64,000 bases of DNA from Micromonospora qiuiae. GTDB lineage: Bacteria; Actinomycetota; Actinomycetes; Mycobacteriales; Micromonosporaceae. Shown here piece after piece: positions 33,033 to 40,881 of this stretch. Made by a program: the position numbers and the translations under genes. Each line of letters starts with the position of its first letter. Position 1 is the stretch's first letter. The notes below the pieces were generated by a model that was not told where the DNA came from, made no database searches, and saw only the letters and a program-made list of their open reading frames with translations. Location: positions 1 to 64,000 of the forward strand of contig NZ_BOPC01000050.1 in assembly GCF_016863555.1 (NCBI RefSeq). The letters run 5' to 3'.

Positions 33033-34049
33033 TCAGCTGTCGGTTTCGGGCAGGATGCCGTAGCGGCGGCTGGTGGTGGGATCGCGTCGGGTCGCCTCGG
33101 TCAACTGTGGTTCGAGCATGACCCGCAGCGCCACCGACGCGCTGGGCGCGCTCGGATCCAGCTCCGGCGGTGCGCCCTGGCGTCCACCGGCGGCCCAGTC
33201 CCGCCAGGACGATTCGCGCTGGCGGTCGGCCTCGCTGCGGTCCTGCCCGACGGCGGCGCGCTGAGCCGCGGCGATGAACGCCAACGCGGCGCGCTGAGCG
33301 GCGAGCGCCTCGGGTCCCAGATGGTCACCGTCGTGGACGAGGTGGTATTCGTGGCCGACGTCCAGATCCCAGAGTGCTCGGTGAAGTTGCTCGGTGCCGT
33401 CGTGCAGGGCGAACACGTCCCGGCCTCCGCAGCGCAGAAAGATGGGCAACCGGCTGCCTCGGATCGCCTCGGCATTGCCCCGCAGCCGATGCAGGACGCT
33501 GTTGGCGGCGAACCCGGCGCCCTCGCCGGACATCTCGCTACCCAGTTGGGCGAGCACGTCGAGGGTGTTTCGGGGACGCAGTTGGGTGGGCGCCGACGCG
33601 GGAAGCAGGGCTGGTGCCACAGCCGCGACGGAGAGCCAACGAGCCGGCTCCGCAAAGGCGATCTTGAGAGCGCCATAGCCACCCATCGAGGCGCCCAGCA
33701 GCGAGACGCGGTTCAGGTCGACGGCGTACCGCTTCGCCAGTGCCTGCGGGAAACCCTCCGCTATCAGGCTTTCCCAGGCGTTGCCGGGCCGGTCGATGTA
33801 GAAGCCGCCGGCTGTCGGCGTGGAGGCGCAGGCGATCACCGACTCGGGCAGCGATCCGTCGGCCCACAGCTGGTCGACCACCGGTTGCAACATGGCAAGG
33901 AACTCTCGGGACGAATTGGCACCATGCAGCACCAGGATGAGTGGCCGCGGCTCGTCCCCCGCCCAGCCGCCCGGGGTGAGAACGGCGTACGCCACCTCGC
34001 CCTCGACCAGCGGATCCTGGAACGTGTCGCGGATGATCCGGCTACTCAT
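33033..34049 (-). CDS. Esterase (alpha/beta hydrolase, esterase D-like)
   Basis: A 338-residue cytosolic serine hydrolase. Landmarks are LILVLHGANSS, the nucleophile elbow GASMGGYGAL, PIFLRCGGRDVF with the acid Asp, and the His in HDGDHLGPEAL. This arrangement fits the esterase D/acyltransferase-like branch, with no signal peptide. The C-terminal 50 residues are charged and poorly conserved. The gene is placed between two truncated genes, a sigma-factor fragment on one side and an acetyltransferase fragment on the other, which suggests it arrived as a replacement insert. Natural substrate unknown. Confidence 0.85.
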   Translation of the reverse strand: MSSRIIRDTFQDPLVEGEVAYAVLTPGGWAGDEPRPLILVLHGANSSREFLAMLQPVVDQLWADGSLPESVIACASTPTAGGFYIDRPGNAWESLIAEGFPQALAKRYAVDLNRVSLLGASMGGYGALKIAFAEPARWLSVAAVAPALLPASAPTQLRPRNTLDVLAQLGSEMSGEGAGFAANSVLHRLRGNAEAIRGSRLPIFLRCGGRDVFALHDGTEQLHRALWDLDVGHEYHLVHDGDHLGPEALAAQRAALAFIAAAQRAAVGQDRSEADRQRESSWRDWAAGGRQGAPPELDPSAPSASVALRVMLEPQLTEATRRDPTTSRRYGILPETDS

Positions 34050-34107
34050 GGTCGTCACCCTCGCACAGCGGGGGGACAGCCGACACGCATTATTCGATCC
34101 CGCCGCA

Positions 34108-34362
34108 GGCAACGGAATGCGCCCGTCGACGCGGGGCCGAGGGCGGGCGGCCTGGGCGCTGGGCAAAGCCCTGCACCGAGCGCATCGCCGTGGCATGAGC
34201 CGCTGCCTGATCACCTGCAAGGACCACAACCTGGCCTCCGCGCGGGTCATCGAACGCCACGGCGGTGCGCTTGAGGACGTCCGCGACACCGAACTCGGCC
34301 GGATCCGACGCTACTGGGTGGAGTTGCCGGTCGATCGGTCCAGGAACGACACCACGGTCTGA
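34108..34362 (+). pseudogene. Truncated GNAT N-acetyltransferase gene (C-terminal fragment)
   Basis: The frame reads GNGMRPSTRGRGRAAWALGKAL...ASARVIERHGGALEDVRD...RRYWVEL. This is the second half of a GNAT enzyme, from the acetyl-CoA loop RGRGRA to the C-terminus, and ends in a normal stop. The N-terminal strands are missing; upstream sequence is the esterase gene's promoter region. An in-frame ATG at 34117 could start an 81-residue product, which would lack half the fold. Confidence 0.7.
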
Positions 34363-34402
34363 TCGGACCGGCATCCCACGTGATCATCGCCGTTTCGCCG
34401 TA

Positions 34403-34439
34403 ATGGCGGTGTCCAGCCCCGGCGCTCGGACACCGCCAT
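34403..34439 (+). terminator. Terminator of the GNAT remnant
   Basis: Perfect 12-base arms ATGGCGGTGTCC (34403-34414) and GGACACCGCCAT (34428-34439) with a 13-base loop, 40 bases past the GNAT stop codon. Confidence 0.75.
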
Positions 34440-34539
34440 ACCGACGGAACGGAGTCGATCAACTGGCTGCGGAGGTCAGCGGACGCTCACTGAGAGAGAC
34501 GGCCGGCCGGGTCCTCGCGATCGTGGTCGAAGGCGAGTG

Positions 34540-34574
34540 CACCGATGAGATCGTCGAGGACGATCTCATCGGTG
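34540..34574 (-). terminator. Terminator of the eda-kdgK operon
   Basis: Perfect 16-base arms CACCGATGAGATCGTC (34540-34555) and GACGATCTCATCGGTG (34559-34574) with a GAG loop, six bases beyond the sugar-kinase stop codon on the minus strand. Confidence 0.85.
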
Positions 34575-34580
34575 GCGTCC

Positions 34581-35687
34581 TCAGCGTTGCACCCGGGCGC
34601 CGGCTCCGCGCATCAGCGCCTCCACCTCGGCCAGGCTGGCCATCGACGTGTCGCCCGGCGTGGTCATCGCCAGCGCGCCGTGTGCGGCGCCGTACTCCAC
34701 CGCCAGCGCCAGGTCACCGTCGCGTTCCAGCAGCCCGTAGATCAGCCCGGAGGCGAAGCTGTCGCCGCCGCCGACCCGGTCGAGGATCTCCAGGCCCGGC
34801 CGGTGGGTCGCCTCGGCGAAGGTGCCGCCGGCCCAGGCCACGGCACCCCAGTCGTTCACCGTCGCGCTGCGTACGCCGCGCATGGTGGTCCCCACGACCT
34901 TGAAGTTGGGGTACGCCTGGACCGCCGTCTCGATCATCGCCTTGAAGTTGCCGGCGTCCAACGCCCCACTACTGTGGATGTCGGTGTCCGGCACCTGGAA
35001 GCCCAGGCAGGCGGTGAAGTCCTCCTCGTTGCCGATCATGACGTCGACCAGGCCGGCGAGCCGCCGGTTCACCTCCTGCGCCCGGTCCTGGCCGCCCACG
35101 GCGTTCCAGAGGCTGGGCCGGTAGTTCAGGTCGTACGAGACGATCGTGCCGTGCCGGCGGGCGGCGGTCATGGCGGCCTCGGCGGTCTCCGCGGCCGTCT
35201 CGGACAGCGCCGCGTAGATGCCGCCGGTGTGCAGCCACCGCACGCCGAGGGTGCCGAAGAGGTGATCCCAGTCGACGGCGTCCGGCCGGAGCTGGCTGGC
35301 CGCCGAGTGCCCCCGGTCGGAGGTGCCGATGGCGCCGCGTACGCCGAAGCCACGCTCGGTGAAGTTCAGCCCGTTGCGTACGCTGCGGCCGATCCCGTCG
35401 TACGGCATCCAGGTGATGAAGCTGGTGTCCACGCCGCCCTGGAGGATCAGATCCTCCAGCAGCCGACCGACCTCGTTCTGCGCGAACGCGGTGACGATCG
35501 CGGTCCGCAGGCCGAAGCAGCGGCGCAGGCCGCGGGCGACGTTGTATTCCCCGCCGCCCTCCCACACCTGGAACTGGCGGGTGGTGCGGACCCGTCCCTC
35601 GCCCGGGTCCAGCCGCAGCATGACCTCGCCGAGTGAGACCAGGTCGTAGCGGCAGTCGTCCTTCGATCGGGGGTTGATGACACTCAT
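34581..35687 (-). CDS. kdgK: PfkB family sugar kinase, probable 2-keto-3-deoxygluconate kinase
   Basis: A 368-residue ribokinase-fold kinase. The glycine-rich early motif GGGEYNVARGL and the late signature DRVGGGDSFASGLIYGLL with the catalytic Asp are intact. It is expected to phosphorylate 2-keto-3-deoxygluconate to KDPG, because its ATG overlaps the KDPG aldolase stop codon by four bases and AGGAGG precedes it. KDG is formed from uronic acids, matching the glucuronoxylan enzymes further along. PfkB kinases vary in substrate, so the name rests on the aldolase partner. Confidence 0.85.
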   Translation of the reverse strand: MSVINPRSKDDCRYDLVSLGEVMLRLDPGEGRVRTTRQFQVWEGGGEYNVARGLRRCFGLRTAIVTAFAQNEVGRLLEDLILQGGVDTSFITWMPYDGIGRSVRNGLNFTERGFGVRGAIGTSDRGHSAASQLRPDAVDWDHLFGTLGVRWLHTGGIYAALSETAAETAEAAMTAARRHGTIVSYDLNYRPSLWNAVGGQDRAQEVNRRLAGLVDVMIGNEEDFTACLGFQVPDTDIHSSGALDAGNFKAMIETAVQAYPNFKVVGTTMRGVRSATVNDWGAVAWAGGTFAEATHRPGLEILDRVGGGDSFASGLIYGLLERDGDLALAVEYGAAHGALAMTTPGDTSMASLAEVEALMRGAGARVQR

Positions 35688-36322
35688 GCCGGGCCTCCTG
35701 CCGCGACAACGGCCGCCCGGGTCCGGGCGGTGATCTCGTCCCACTGTTCGCCGGCGATCAACTCGGGGGCCACCATCCAGCTCGCGCCGATCGCCAGCAC
35801 GGCGGGCAGGGCCAGGTAATCGGTGATCACGGCCGGCGTGATGCCGCCGGTGGGGATGAACCGGACCTCGCGGAAGGGCGCCGCCAGTGCCTTGATCATC
35901 GCGGGCCCGCCGAGTTGCTGGGCAGGGAAGAACTTGACGACGTTCAGGCCGGCGTCGAGGGCCATCTGGATCTCGGTCGCGGTGGCCGCGCCGGGCACCA
36001 CCGGCACGCCGGCCTCCTGGCAGACGCGTACCACGTTCGGCGCGAAGCCCGGAGTCACCACGAACCGGGCGCCGGCCGCCACGGCCCGCTCGGCCTGCTC
36101 GGCGGTGAGCACCGTGCCGGCGCCGACGGTCAGGTCGCCGCGACCGGCGAGCGCCGCGATGGCGTCCAGCCCGGCGGCGGTACGCAGGGTCACCTCGGCC
36201 GCCGGCAGGCCGCCCTTGACCAGGGCTTCGCCGAGGGGGTCGGCCTGCCGCGCATCGTCGAGGACGACGACGGGCAGCACCCGACCAACATCCAACTGTT
36301 CAAGTCTGTGAACGCTAATCAC
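35684..36322 (-). CDS. eda: KDPG aldolase (2-keto-3-deoxy-6-phosphogluconate aldolase)
   Basis: A 212-residue class I aldolase that splits KDPG into pyruvate and glyceraldehyde 3-phosphate. Glu43 in AAEVTLRT and the Schiff-base Lys130 in NVVKFFPAQ match the enteric enzyme's active site, and GAGTVLTAEQAERAVAAGA is typical. The start is GTG 36322 with TAAGGT ending seven bases upstream and no ribosome site, so the transcript is probably leaderless. It leads the two-gene eda-kdgK operon and is divergent from the IclR regulator with 46 bases between the starts. Confidence 0.93.
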   Translation of the reverse strand: MISVHRLEQLDVGRVLPVVVLDDARQADPLGEALVKGGLPAAEVTLRTAAGLDAIAALAGRGDLTVGAGTVLTAEQAERAVAAGARFVVTPGFAPNVVRVCQEAGVPVVPGAATATEIQMALDAGLNVVKFFPAQQLGGPAMIKALAAPFREVRFIPTGGITPAVITDYLALPAVLAIGASWMVAPELIAGEQWDEITARTRAAVVAAGGPA

Positions 36323-36368
36323 ATACGTGACCTTACTGGAGTCGTCTCGGCTTCGCTACAGTGGCCGC
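36323..36368. promoter_or_regulatory. Overlapping divergent promoters of eda and the IclR gene
   Basis: Plus strand: TTACTG (36333-36338), 18 bases, TACAGT (36357-36362), then the IclR GTG six bases later. Minus strand: TAAGGT (36335-36330) seven bases before the eda GTG. Both mRNAs appear leaderless, and one IclR-type protein bound here would cover both promoters. Confidence 0.55.
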
Positions 36369-37145
36369 GTGTCTGCCACACCCGAGGAGTTCCAGCCCGT
36401 CAAGTCGGCCGGGCGCACCCTCGACCTGCTCGAACTGCTGGCCGACCAGCCCCGGCCCTGGGCGCTGGGCGACCTGGCCCGTGCCCTGGGCATCCCGAAG
36501 AGCAGCCTGCACGGCCTGCTGCGTACGCTGACCAGCCGCGGCTGGGTGCGGACCGACGAGACCGGCACGCGGTACCGGCTCGGCCTGCGGGCCCTGCGAA
36601 TCGGCGCCGCCTACCTGGACGGGGACGATCAGGTCGACCTGCTCGCCGGCGTCCTGGACGAGTTGTCCCGCCGCTTCGGTGAGGCCGTGCACCTTGGCCG
36701 GCTCGACGGAGACCAGGTCATCTACCTCGCCAAACGCGAGTCGGTGCACCGGCTGCGCCTCTACAGCGCCATCGGCCGTCGGCTGCCCGCGCACGCCACC
36801 GCGCTCGGCAAGGCGCTGCTGGCCGAGCACCCCGAGCACGCCGTCGACCGGATCCTGACCTTCCCGCTGCCCCGCCTCACCCCGCACACGGTCACCGACC
36901 GCGACGCCCTGCACGCCGTTCTGGCGGCCGTGCGCACGGCCGGGCACGCCGTCGACCGGGAAGAGAACGCCGAGGGCATCATGTGCTTCGCGATGGCCGT
37001 GCCGCTGGCCACCCCGGCGGTCGACGCGGTGAGCGTCTCGGTGCCGGTGAGCCGGCTGCGGCCGGACCTGGAGGTGGCGATCGTCGCGGCGCTGCGGGAG
37101 ACCGTCGGTGGCCTCACCCAGGCCCGCAGCATGCTGATCGCATAG
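36369..37145 (+). CDS. IclR family transcriptional regulator
   Basis: A 258-residue regulator: winged HTH (WALGDLARALGIPKSSLHGLLRTL, residues about 28-55) and an IclR effector domain (GRRLPAHATALGKALLAE, then EENAEGIMCFAMAVP). IclR proteins often govern sugar-acid and aromatic catabolism; KdgR is a well-known member that senses KDG. Its divergent position next to eda-kdgK makes KDG or KDPG the natural ligand guess. The GTG start lies six bases after a -10 element, so translation may begin at the mRNA's first base. The LacI-type gene follows 73 bases downstream with its own promoter. Confidence 0.9.
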   Translation: MSATPEEFQPVKSAGRTLDLLELLADQPRPWALGDLARALGIPKSSLHGLLRTLTSRGWVRTDETGTRYRLGLRALRIGAAYLDGDDQVDLLAGVLDELSRRFGEAVHLGRLDGDQVIYLAKRESVHRLRLYSAIGRRLPAHATALGKALLAEHPEHAVDRILTFPLPRLTPHTVTDRDALHAVLAAVRTAGHAVDREENAEGIMCFAMAVPLATPAVDAVSVSVPVSRLRPDLEVAIVAALRETVGGLTQARSMLIA

Positions 37146-37158
37146 CCCGGCATCCTCG

Positions 37159-37203
37159 TTGACCCCGCCCGGCACCCCTCATAACCTGGGTTGAATCGAT
37201 TCG
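37159..37203 (+). promoter_or_regulatory. lacI-type gene promoter with autoregulatory operator
   Basis: TTGACC (37159-37164), 17 bases, TAACCT (37182-37187). The 12-mer TGAATCGATTCG (37192-37203; inner GAATCGATTC is a perfect palindrome) covers the predicted start site. It belongs to the same CGAAYCGRTTCG-type family as the sites at 43142-43166 and 43297-43308. Confidence 0.7.
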
Positions 37204-37218
37204 ACAACGAGGAGCGGG

Positions 37219-38238
37219 ATGAACATCGGGGAGATCGCCCGCCGCGCGGGCGTGTCCCGCAGCACCGTGTCGTACGTGTTGAGCGGCAAGCGGGCGGTGT
37301 CGGAGCCGACCCGGCAACGGATCCAGGCTGTCATCGACGAGTTGGACTACCGCCCGAATGCCAACGCCCGCGCGTTGAAGGAGGGACGCACCCGCACCCT
37401 CGGGCTGGTCATTCCCCCGGCCAGCCAGCGCCTGACCGACATGCAGCTCGGTTTCGTCGCCAGCGTGGTCGAGGCCGCCGCCCGCGCCGACCTGGACGTG
37501 CTGCTCTCCCCCTCCGGCGGCGACCACGACCGGTCGTTCGAGCGGATCGTGACCGGGCGCCGAGTCGACGGCGTGATCCTGATGGAGATCCGGCTGGAGG
37601 ACGACCGGGTCACCCGGTTGCGGCGCAGCCGCCTGCCCTTCGTCACCATCGGCCGCACCGCCGAGCCGGCGGGCACGAGCTGGGTCGACGTGGACTACGA
37701 GGGGCTCATCGCCCGGTGCGTCCATCATCTGGCCGACCTGGGGCACCGACACATCGCCCTGGTGAACCGTTCGGCCGAGTTGGTCGCCGCCGGCTACGGT
37801 CCCGGTCACCGAGCCCTGGCCGGTTTCGCCGAGGCGGTGACCGAGCGGGGCCTGACCGGCATCGACCTGTGCTGCGGCGACGACGCCTCGGCTGGTGAGG
37901 CCGCCATGACCCGGCTGTTGACCACACACCCGGACGTCACCGCGGCCGCCACGATCAACGAGGCGGCGCTGCCCGGCATCCAGCGGGCGCTGGAGGCGGA
38001 GGGCAGGGTGGTGCCCCGCGACTTCTCGGTCGTCGGAGTCGCCGCCGCCCACTGGGCGGAGGACTTCCGTCCGCCGCTGACCGCGGCCGACGTGCCCACC
38101 CTCGACATGGGCGCCGAAGCGGTGGCGCTGCTGCTGGAGCGGATCGCCGCCCCCACCGCCGCCCCCCGCCACCGCCTCTACCACCCTCCGATCTCGCTGC
38201 GCTCCAGCGCCGCCCCCGCCCCGTCCCCTCTGCGTTGA
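37219..38238 (+). CDS. LacI family transcriptional repressor
   Basis: A 339-residue repressor: HTH and hinge (IGEIARRAGVSRSTVSYVLSGKRAVSEPTRQRIQAVIDELDYRPNANARAL is the canonical order; hinge helix near residue 55) followed by a periplasmic-binding-type sensor domain. GAGGAG precedes the ATG. The same 12-bp operator occurs at its own promoter, at the ABC-importer promoter and at the GH39-like enzyme promoter, so it very likely controls all three and responds to an imported oligosaccharide. Its stop codon lies in a long bidirectional terminator. Confidence 0.93.
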   Translation: MNIGEIARRAGVSRSTVSYVLSGKRAVSEPTRQRIQAVIDELDYRPNANARALKEGRTRTLGLVIPPASQRLTDMQLGFVASVVEAAARADLDVLLSPSGGDHDRSFERIVTGRRVDGVILMEIRLEDDRVTRLRRSRLPFVTIGRTAEPAGTSWVDVDYEGLIARCVHHLADLGHRHIALVNRSAELVAAGYGPGHRALAGFAEAVTERGLTGIDLCCGDDASAGEAAMTRLLTTHPDVTAAATINEAALPGIQRALEAEGRVVPRDFSVVGVAAAHWAEDFRPPLTAADVPTLDMGAEAVALLLERIAAPTAAPRHRLYHPPISLRSSAAPAPSPLR

Positions 38239-38294
38239 CCAAAAAGTTTGCGTCGCGACAGGCCCGTGCACGTGACGCAAACTTTTTGATCAAC
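38234..38294. terminator. Bidirectional terminator
   Basis: AAAAAGTTTGCGTC (38241-38254) pairs perfectly with GACGCAAACTTTTT (38274-38287); the stem extends outward to 21 pairs with one mismatch and includes the upstream stop codon. A/T tracts flank the stem on both sides. It separates the convergent LacI and GH63-like genes. Confidence 0.85.
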
Positions 38295-38310
38295 TCGGGC
38301 GGGGGGATGG

Positions 38311-40017
38311 TCAGGGGTGGCGGCGGCGTTCGTGGGCGGCGGCCAGGAGCAGGTAACTGCTGGCGGTCCAGGTGTAGGCGCGATCGCGCAGGCCCGCGCC
38401 CGTCTCGGCGTCGAAGTTCTCCGCGAAGCCGGACTTCTCACACAGCGCGCGGAACCGCTGGCTGACCTCGTCGGCGAGCCCGGCGTGCCCGGCCCGGCGA
38501 AGGCCGTCCTCGATCAGGATGGTGGCCGGCGCCCAGATCGGCCCGCGCCAGTAGCCGTCGGCCACGTAGTGCGGCGAGTCGACCGGCTCGGTGGCGAGCC
38601 CGTGCGCGGTCAGGTGGCGCTTGAGCCCGCCGGCGAGCGCGGCGCTGACGTCGGTAGGCAGGTCGGCACCGAGGACGATGGGCATGAGGTCGAGCAGGCT
38701 GGTACTCGGCCGCGCCTGACCGTCGCGCGCGCTGCGGGCGACGAACCGCTGCCCGTCCCAGAGCTTGCCCAGCAGTTCGGCGCGGATGTCCGTGGCGGTG
38801 CGGCGCCACTGCGTCGCCACCTCGGGTCGATGCAGCTCCGCGGCCAGGTCGGCGAGCTGGTGCAGTTGCAGGATCAGCAGGGCGGCGAGATCCGGCGTCT
38901 CGATGACCCGGTCGCCGTCGAAGGTGGTGGCGTTGTCCCAGCCGCTGTCGTTGCCGTGCTGGTAGTACGGCAAGTGGTGGCCGGGCACCCGACGGTGGTC
39001 GAGCCAGAAACCGGTCCAGCGCGCGAGCCGCTGGTAGACGTCGGACAACGCGTCGGCCGACAGTGGGCGGGACAGTCGCCGCCGCAACTGGCGCAGCGCC
39101 CAGCCGTGCACGGGCGGTTTGACGTAGTTGTAGAGGATCTCCGAGTGGGCGACGGAGTCCGGCAACGCACCGGTGGGATCCTGATGGTCGAACGGCAGAT
39201 GGAACTGGTGCCAGGCCAGCTCCGCGTCGGCGTCGGCGAGAGCCAGGGCGTTGAAGCAGTGGTCCCAGCTCCACACCTTGTTCATCCAGTGCTTGGACAT
39301 CAGCACCGCCGGTCGGGTGAGGAAGCCGGCCGGCGCGACCGTCGCCGACCACAGCACGTACGCGGCGAGTTCCGTGCCCGGGGTCTCCGGACTCCGCCAG
39401 GGTGCCAGTGCGTCGACGAAGCCCGCGAAATCGGCCGCCATCAACCCGACGAGCTGGTCGAAGTCCCGGTCGGCCGGGTAAGGGCGGCGCGCGGTCTGGT
39501 ACTCCTCGACGGCGATCTCCCACGGCTGGTCGGCGGGCAGGAGCACGGCCCGCTCGGCGGTTCCGAGCGCCTGCGCGCCGATTGCTCGCAGGTCGCCGGT
39601 GAGCGGCGTGATCCGGTAGCGGCGGCCGGTCTCGTAGGAGGTGAAGACGTACGTGCCGGTGACCGGGTCGTCGTGGAGGTAGGTGCCGCTGAACGGGGTG
39701 AGGGTGGCCCGAGCGGCGGCGATCCGCAGGCCGAGACCGCGCCCGCGCAGCCGTACGGTGTCCGGGCCGTCGTAGGTGAGCTCGATCGAACCGGTGTGAT
39801 GACGCCAGGTCACCAGCGCGGCGGTGGCCGTCACCACGGCGTCGGCGGCCGGGGTGAGTCGGAGCACCGGATGCATCCCGGTCTGGTGGGAGACCAGGTG
39901 CAGGTCGGGGGCGTGCGTGTGCGCGGCCACCACCGGGGAGATGCTGAACCAGGCTCCGCGGTGGCTGAACGGGATGTCCTGGATGGAGAACGCCGGGCCG
40001 GTGTGGACGACGGTCAT
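38311..40017 (-). CDS. Intracellular GH63-like (alpha/alpha)6 glycoside hydrolase
   Basis: A 568-residue protein without signal peptide. An N-terminal beta-sandwich of about 170 residues precedes an (alpha/alpha)6 domain with blocks WSWDHCFNALAL, YQHGNDSGWDNATTF, DGYWRGPIWAPATILIEDGL and FAENFDAETGAGLRDRAYTWTAS, which match the MGH1-type/GH63-GH37 group (amylo-alpha-1,6-glucosidase-like annotation is common). Asp of SGWDN and Glu of FAENFD are likely catalytic. It is the last gene of the importer operon, 42 bases after the permease, so it probably trims the imported oligosaccharide in the cytosol. Linkage specificity is unknown. Confidence 0.82.
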   Translation of the reverse strand: MTVVHTGPAFSIQDIPFSHRGAWFSISPVVAAHTHAPDLHLVSHQTGMHPVLRLTPAADAVVTATAALVTWRHHTGSIELTYDGPDTVRLRGRGLGLRIAAARATLTPFSGTYLHDDPVTGTYVFTSYETGRRYRITPLTGDLRAIGAQALGTAERAVLLPADQPWEIAVEEYQTARRPYPADRDFDQLVGLMAADFAGFVDALAPWRSPETPGTELAAYVLWSATVAPAGFLTRPAVLMSKHWMNKVWSWDHCFNALALADADAELAWHQFHLPFDHQDPTGALPDSVAHSEILYNYVKPPVHGWALRQLRRRLSRPLSADALSDVYQRLARWTGFWLDHRRVPGHHLPYYQHGNDSGWDNATTFDGDRVIETPDLAALLILQLHQLADLAAELHRPEVATQWRRTATDIRAELLGKLWDGQRFVARSARDGQARPSTSLLDLMPIVLGADLPTDVSAALAGGLKRHLTAHGLATEPVDSPHYVADGYWRGPIWAPATILIEDGLRRAGHAGLADEVSQRFRALCEKSGFAENFDAETGAGLRDRAYTWTASSYLLLAAAHERRRHP

Positions 40018-40059
40018 GGGCGGTGGCCGCCTTTCCTGGTGCGGTTGGTGCGGGTCGGC

Positions 40060-40881
40060 TCAGTCCTTCACGGCACCGGCGGTGACCCCGACGGCGACGT
40101 AGCGTTGGGCGAGGACCAGCAGCACGGTGGTGGGGATGGCGGCCACCACGGCGGTGGCCATGATCGCGTTCCACTGCTGGTTGTTGTTGCCGATGTACTG
40201 GTAGATGCCGAGCGTGATCGGCCGGTGGGTGCCGCCGCCGTCCAGGGTGGAGGCGAAAATGAAGTCCGACCAGGCCCAGAGGAACGCGAAGAGCGACACG
40301 GTCACGATCGCGTTGCGGCTGACCGGCAGCACCACCGACCAGAACGTGCGCAGCCGGTTGGCGCCGTCGACGTGCGCGGCCTGGATCAGGTCGTCCGGTA
40401 TCCCCGACATGAACGCCGTGAAGATCAGCACGGCGAACGGCACCGCGATCGTCGAGTCGGCCAGGATCAGCCCGGGCACGGTGTTGAGCACGCCGAGGTC
40501 CAGGTAGATGGCGTAGAAACCCATCGCCATGATGATCCCGGGGATCATCTGCGCGATCAGCAGGAGGAACCGGACCGCGCCGCCGCCGGGTGGCCGGAGC
40601 TTGGCCAGGGCGTAGCCGGCGGGAGCGGCGAGGGCCAGGGTGAGCAGCACGGTGCCGAGCCCGACGAGCAGACTGGTGCCGACGTACGGCAGCTGCTGGC
40701 TGAGCACCGCCCGGTAGCCGTCGAGCGTGCCGTCGACCGGGAAGAGGTGCGGCGGGTTTCTGCGCATGTCCTGGTCCCGGGTGAACGAGACATTGATCAT
40801 CCAGTAGACGGGGAACAGCATCAGCCCGGTCAGCAGCACCCCGAGCCCGCTTCGCCACCAGCCGCGCCTCGTCCGCTTCAT
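40060..40881 (-). CDS. Carbohydrate ABC transporter permease (MalG-like)
   Basis: A 273-residue permease with six predicted helices and the cytoplasmic EAA loop QAAHVDGANRLRTFWSVVLP near residue 185, which contacts the ATPase. The family (CUT1) imports di- and oligosaccharides. Its ATG overlaps the other permease gene's stop by four bases. No ATPase gene is in this operon; CUT1 systems in actinomycetes commonly share one ATPase (MsiK) encoded elsewhere, so that is expected. Confidence 0.93.
   Translation of the reverse strand: MKRTRRGWWRSGLGVLLTGLMLFPVYWMINVSFTRDQDMRRNPPHLFPVDGTLDGYRAVLSQQLPYVGTSLLVGLGTVLLTLALAAPAGYALAKLRPPGGGAVRFLLLIAQMIPGIIMAMGFYAIYLDLGVLNTVPGLILADSTIAVPFAVLIFTAFMSGIPDDLIQAAHVDGANRLRTFWSVVLPVSRNAIVTVSLFAFLWAWSDFIFASTLDGGGTHRPITLGIYQYIGNNNQQWNAIMATAVVAAIPTTVLLVLAQRYVAVGVTAGAVKD

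Noticed and set aside
34441..34540. Reading frame RETAGRVLAIVVEGECTDE near the kdgK terminator
   Set aside because: It looks protein-like for a few residues, but the frame is made by the terminator arms and lacks a start, ribosome site or known homologue.
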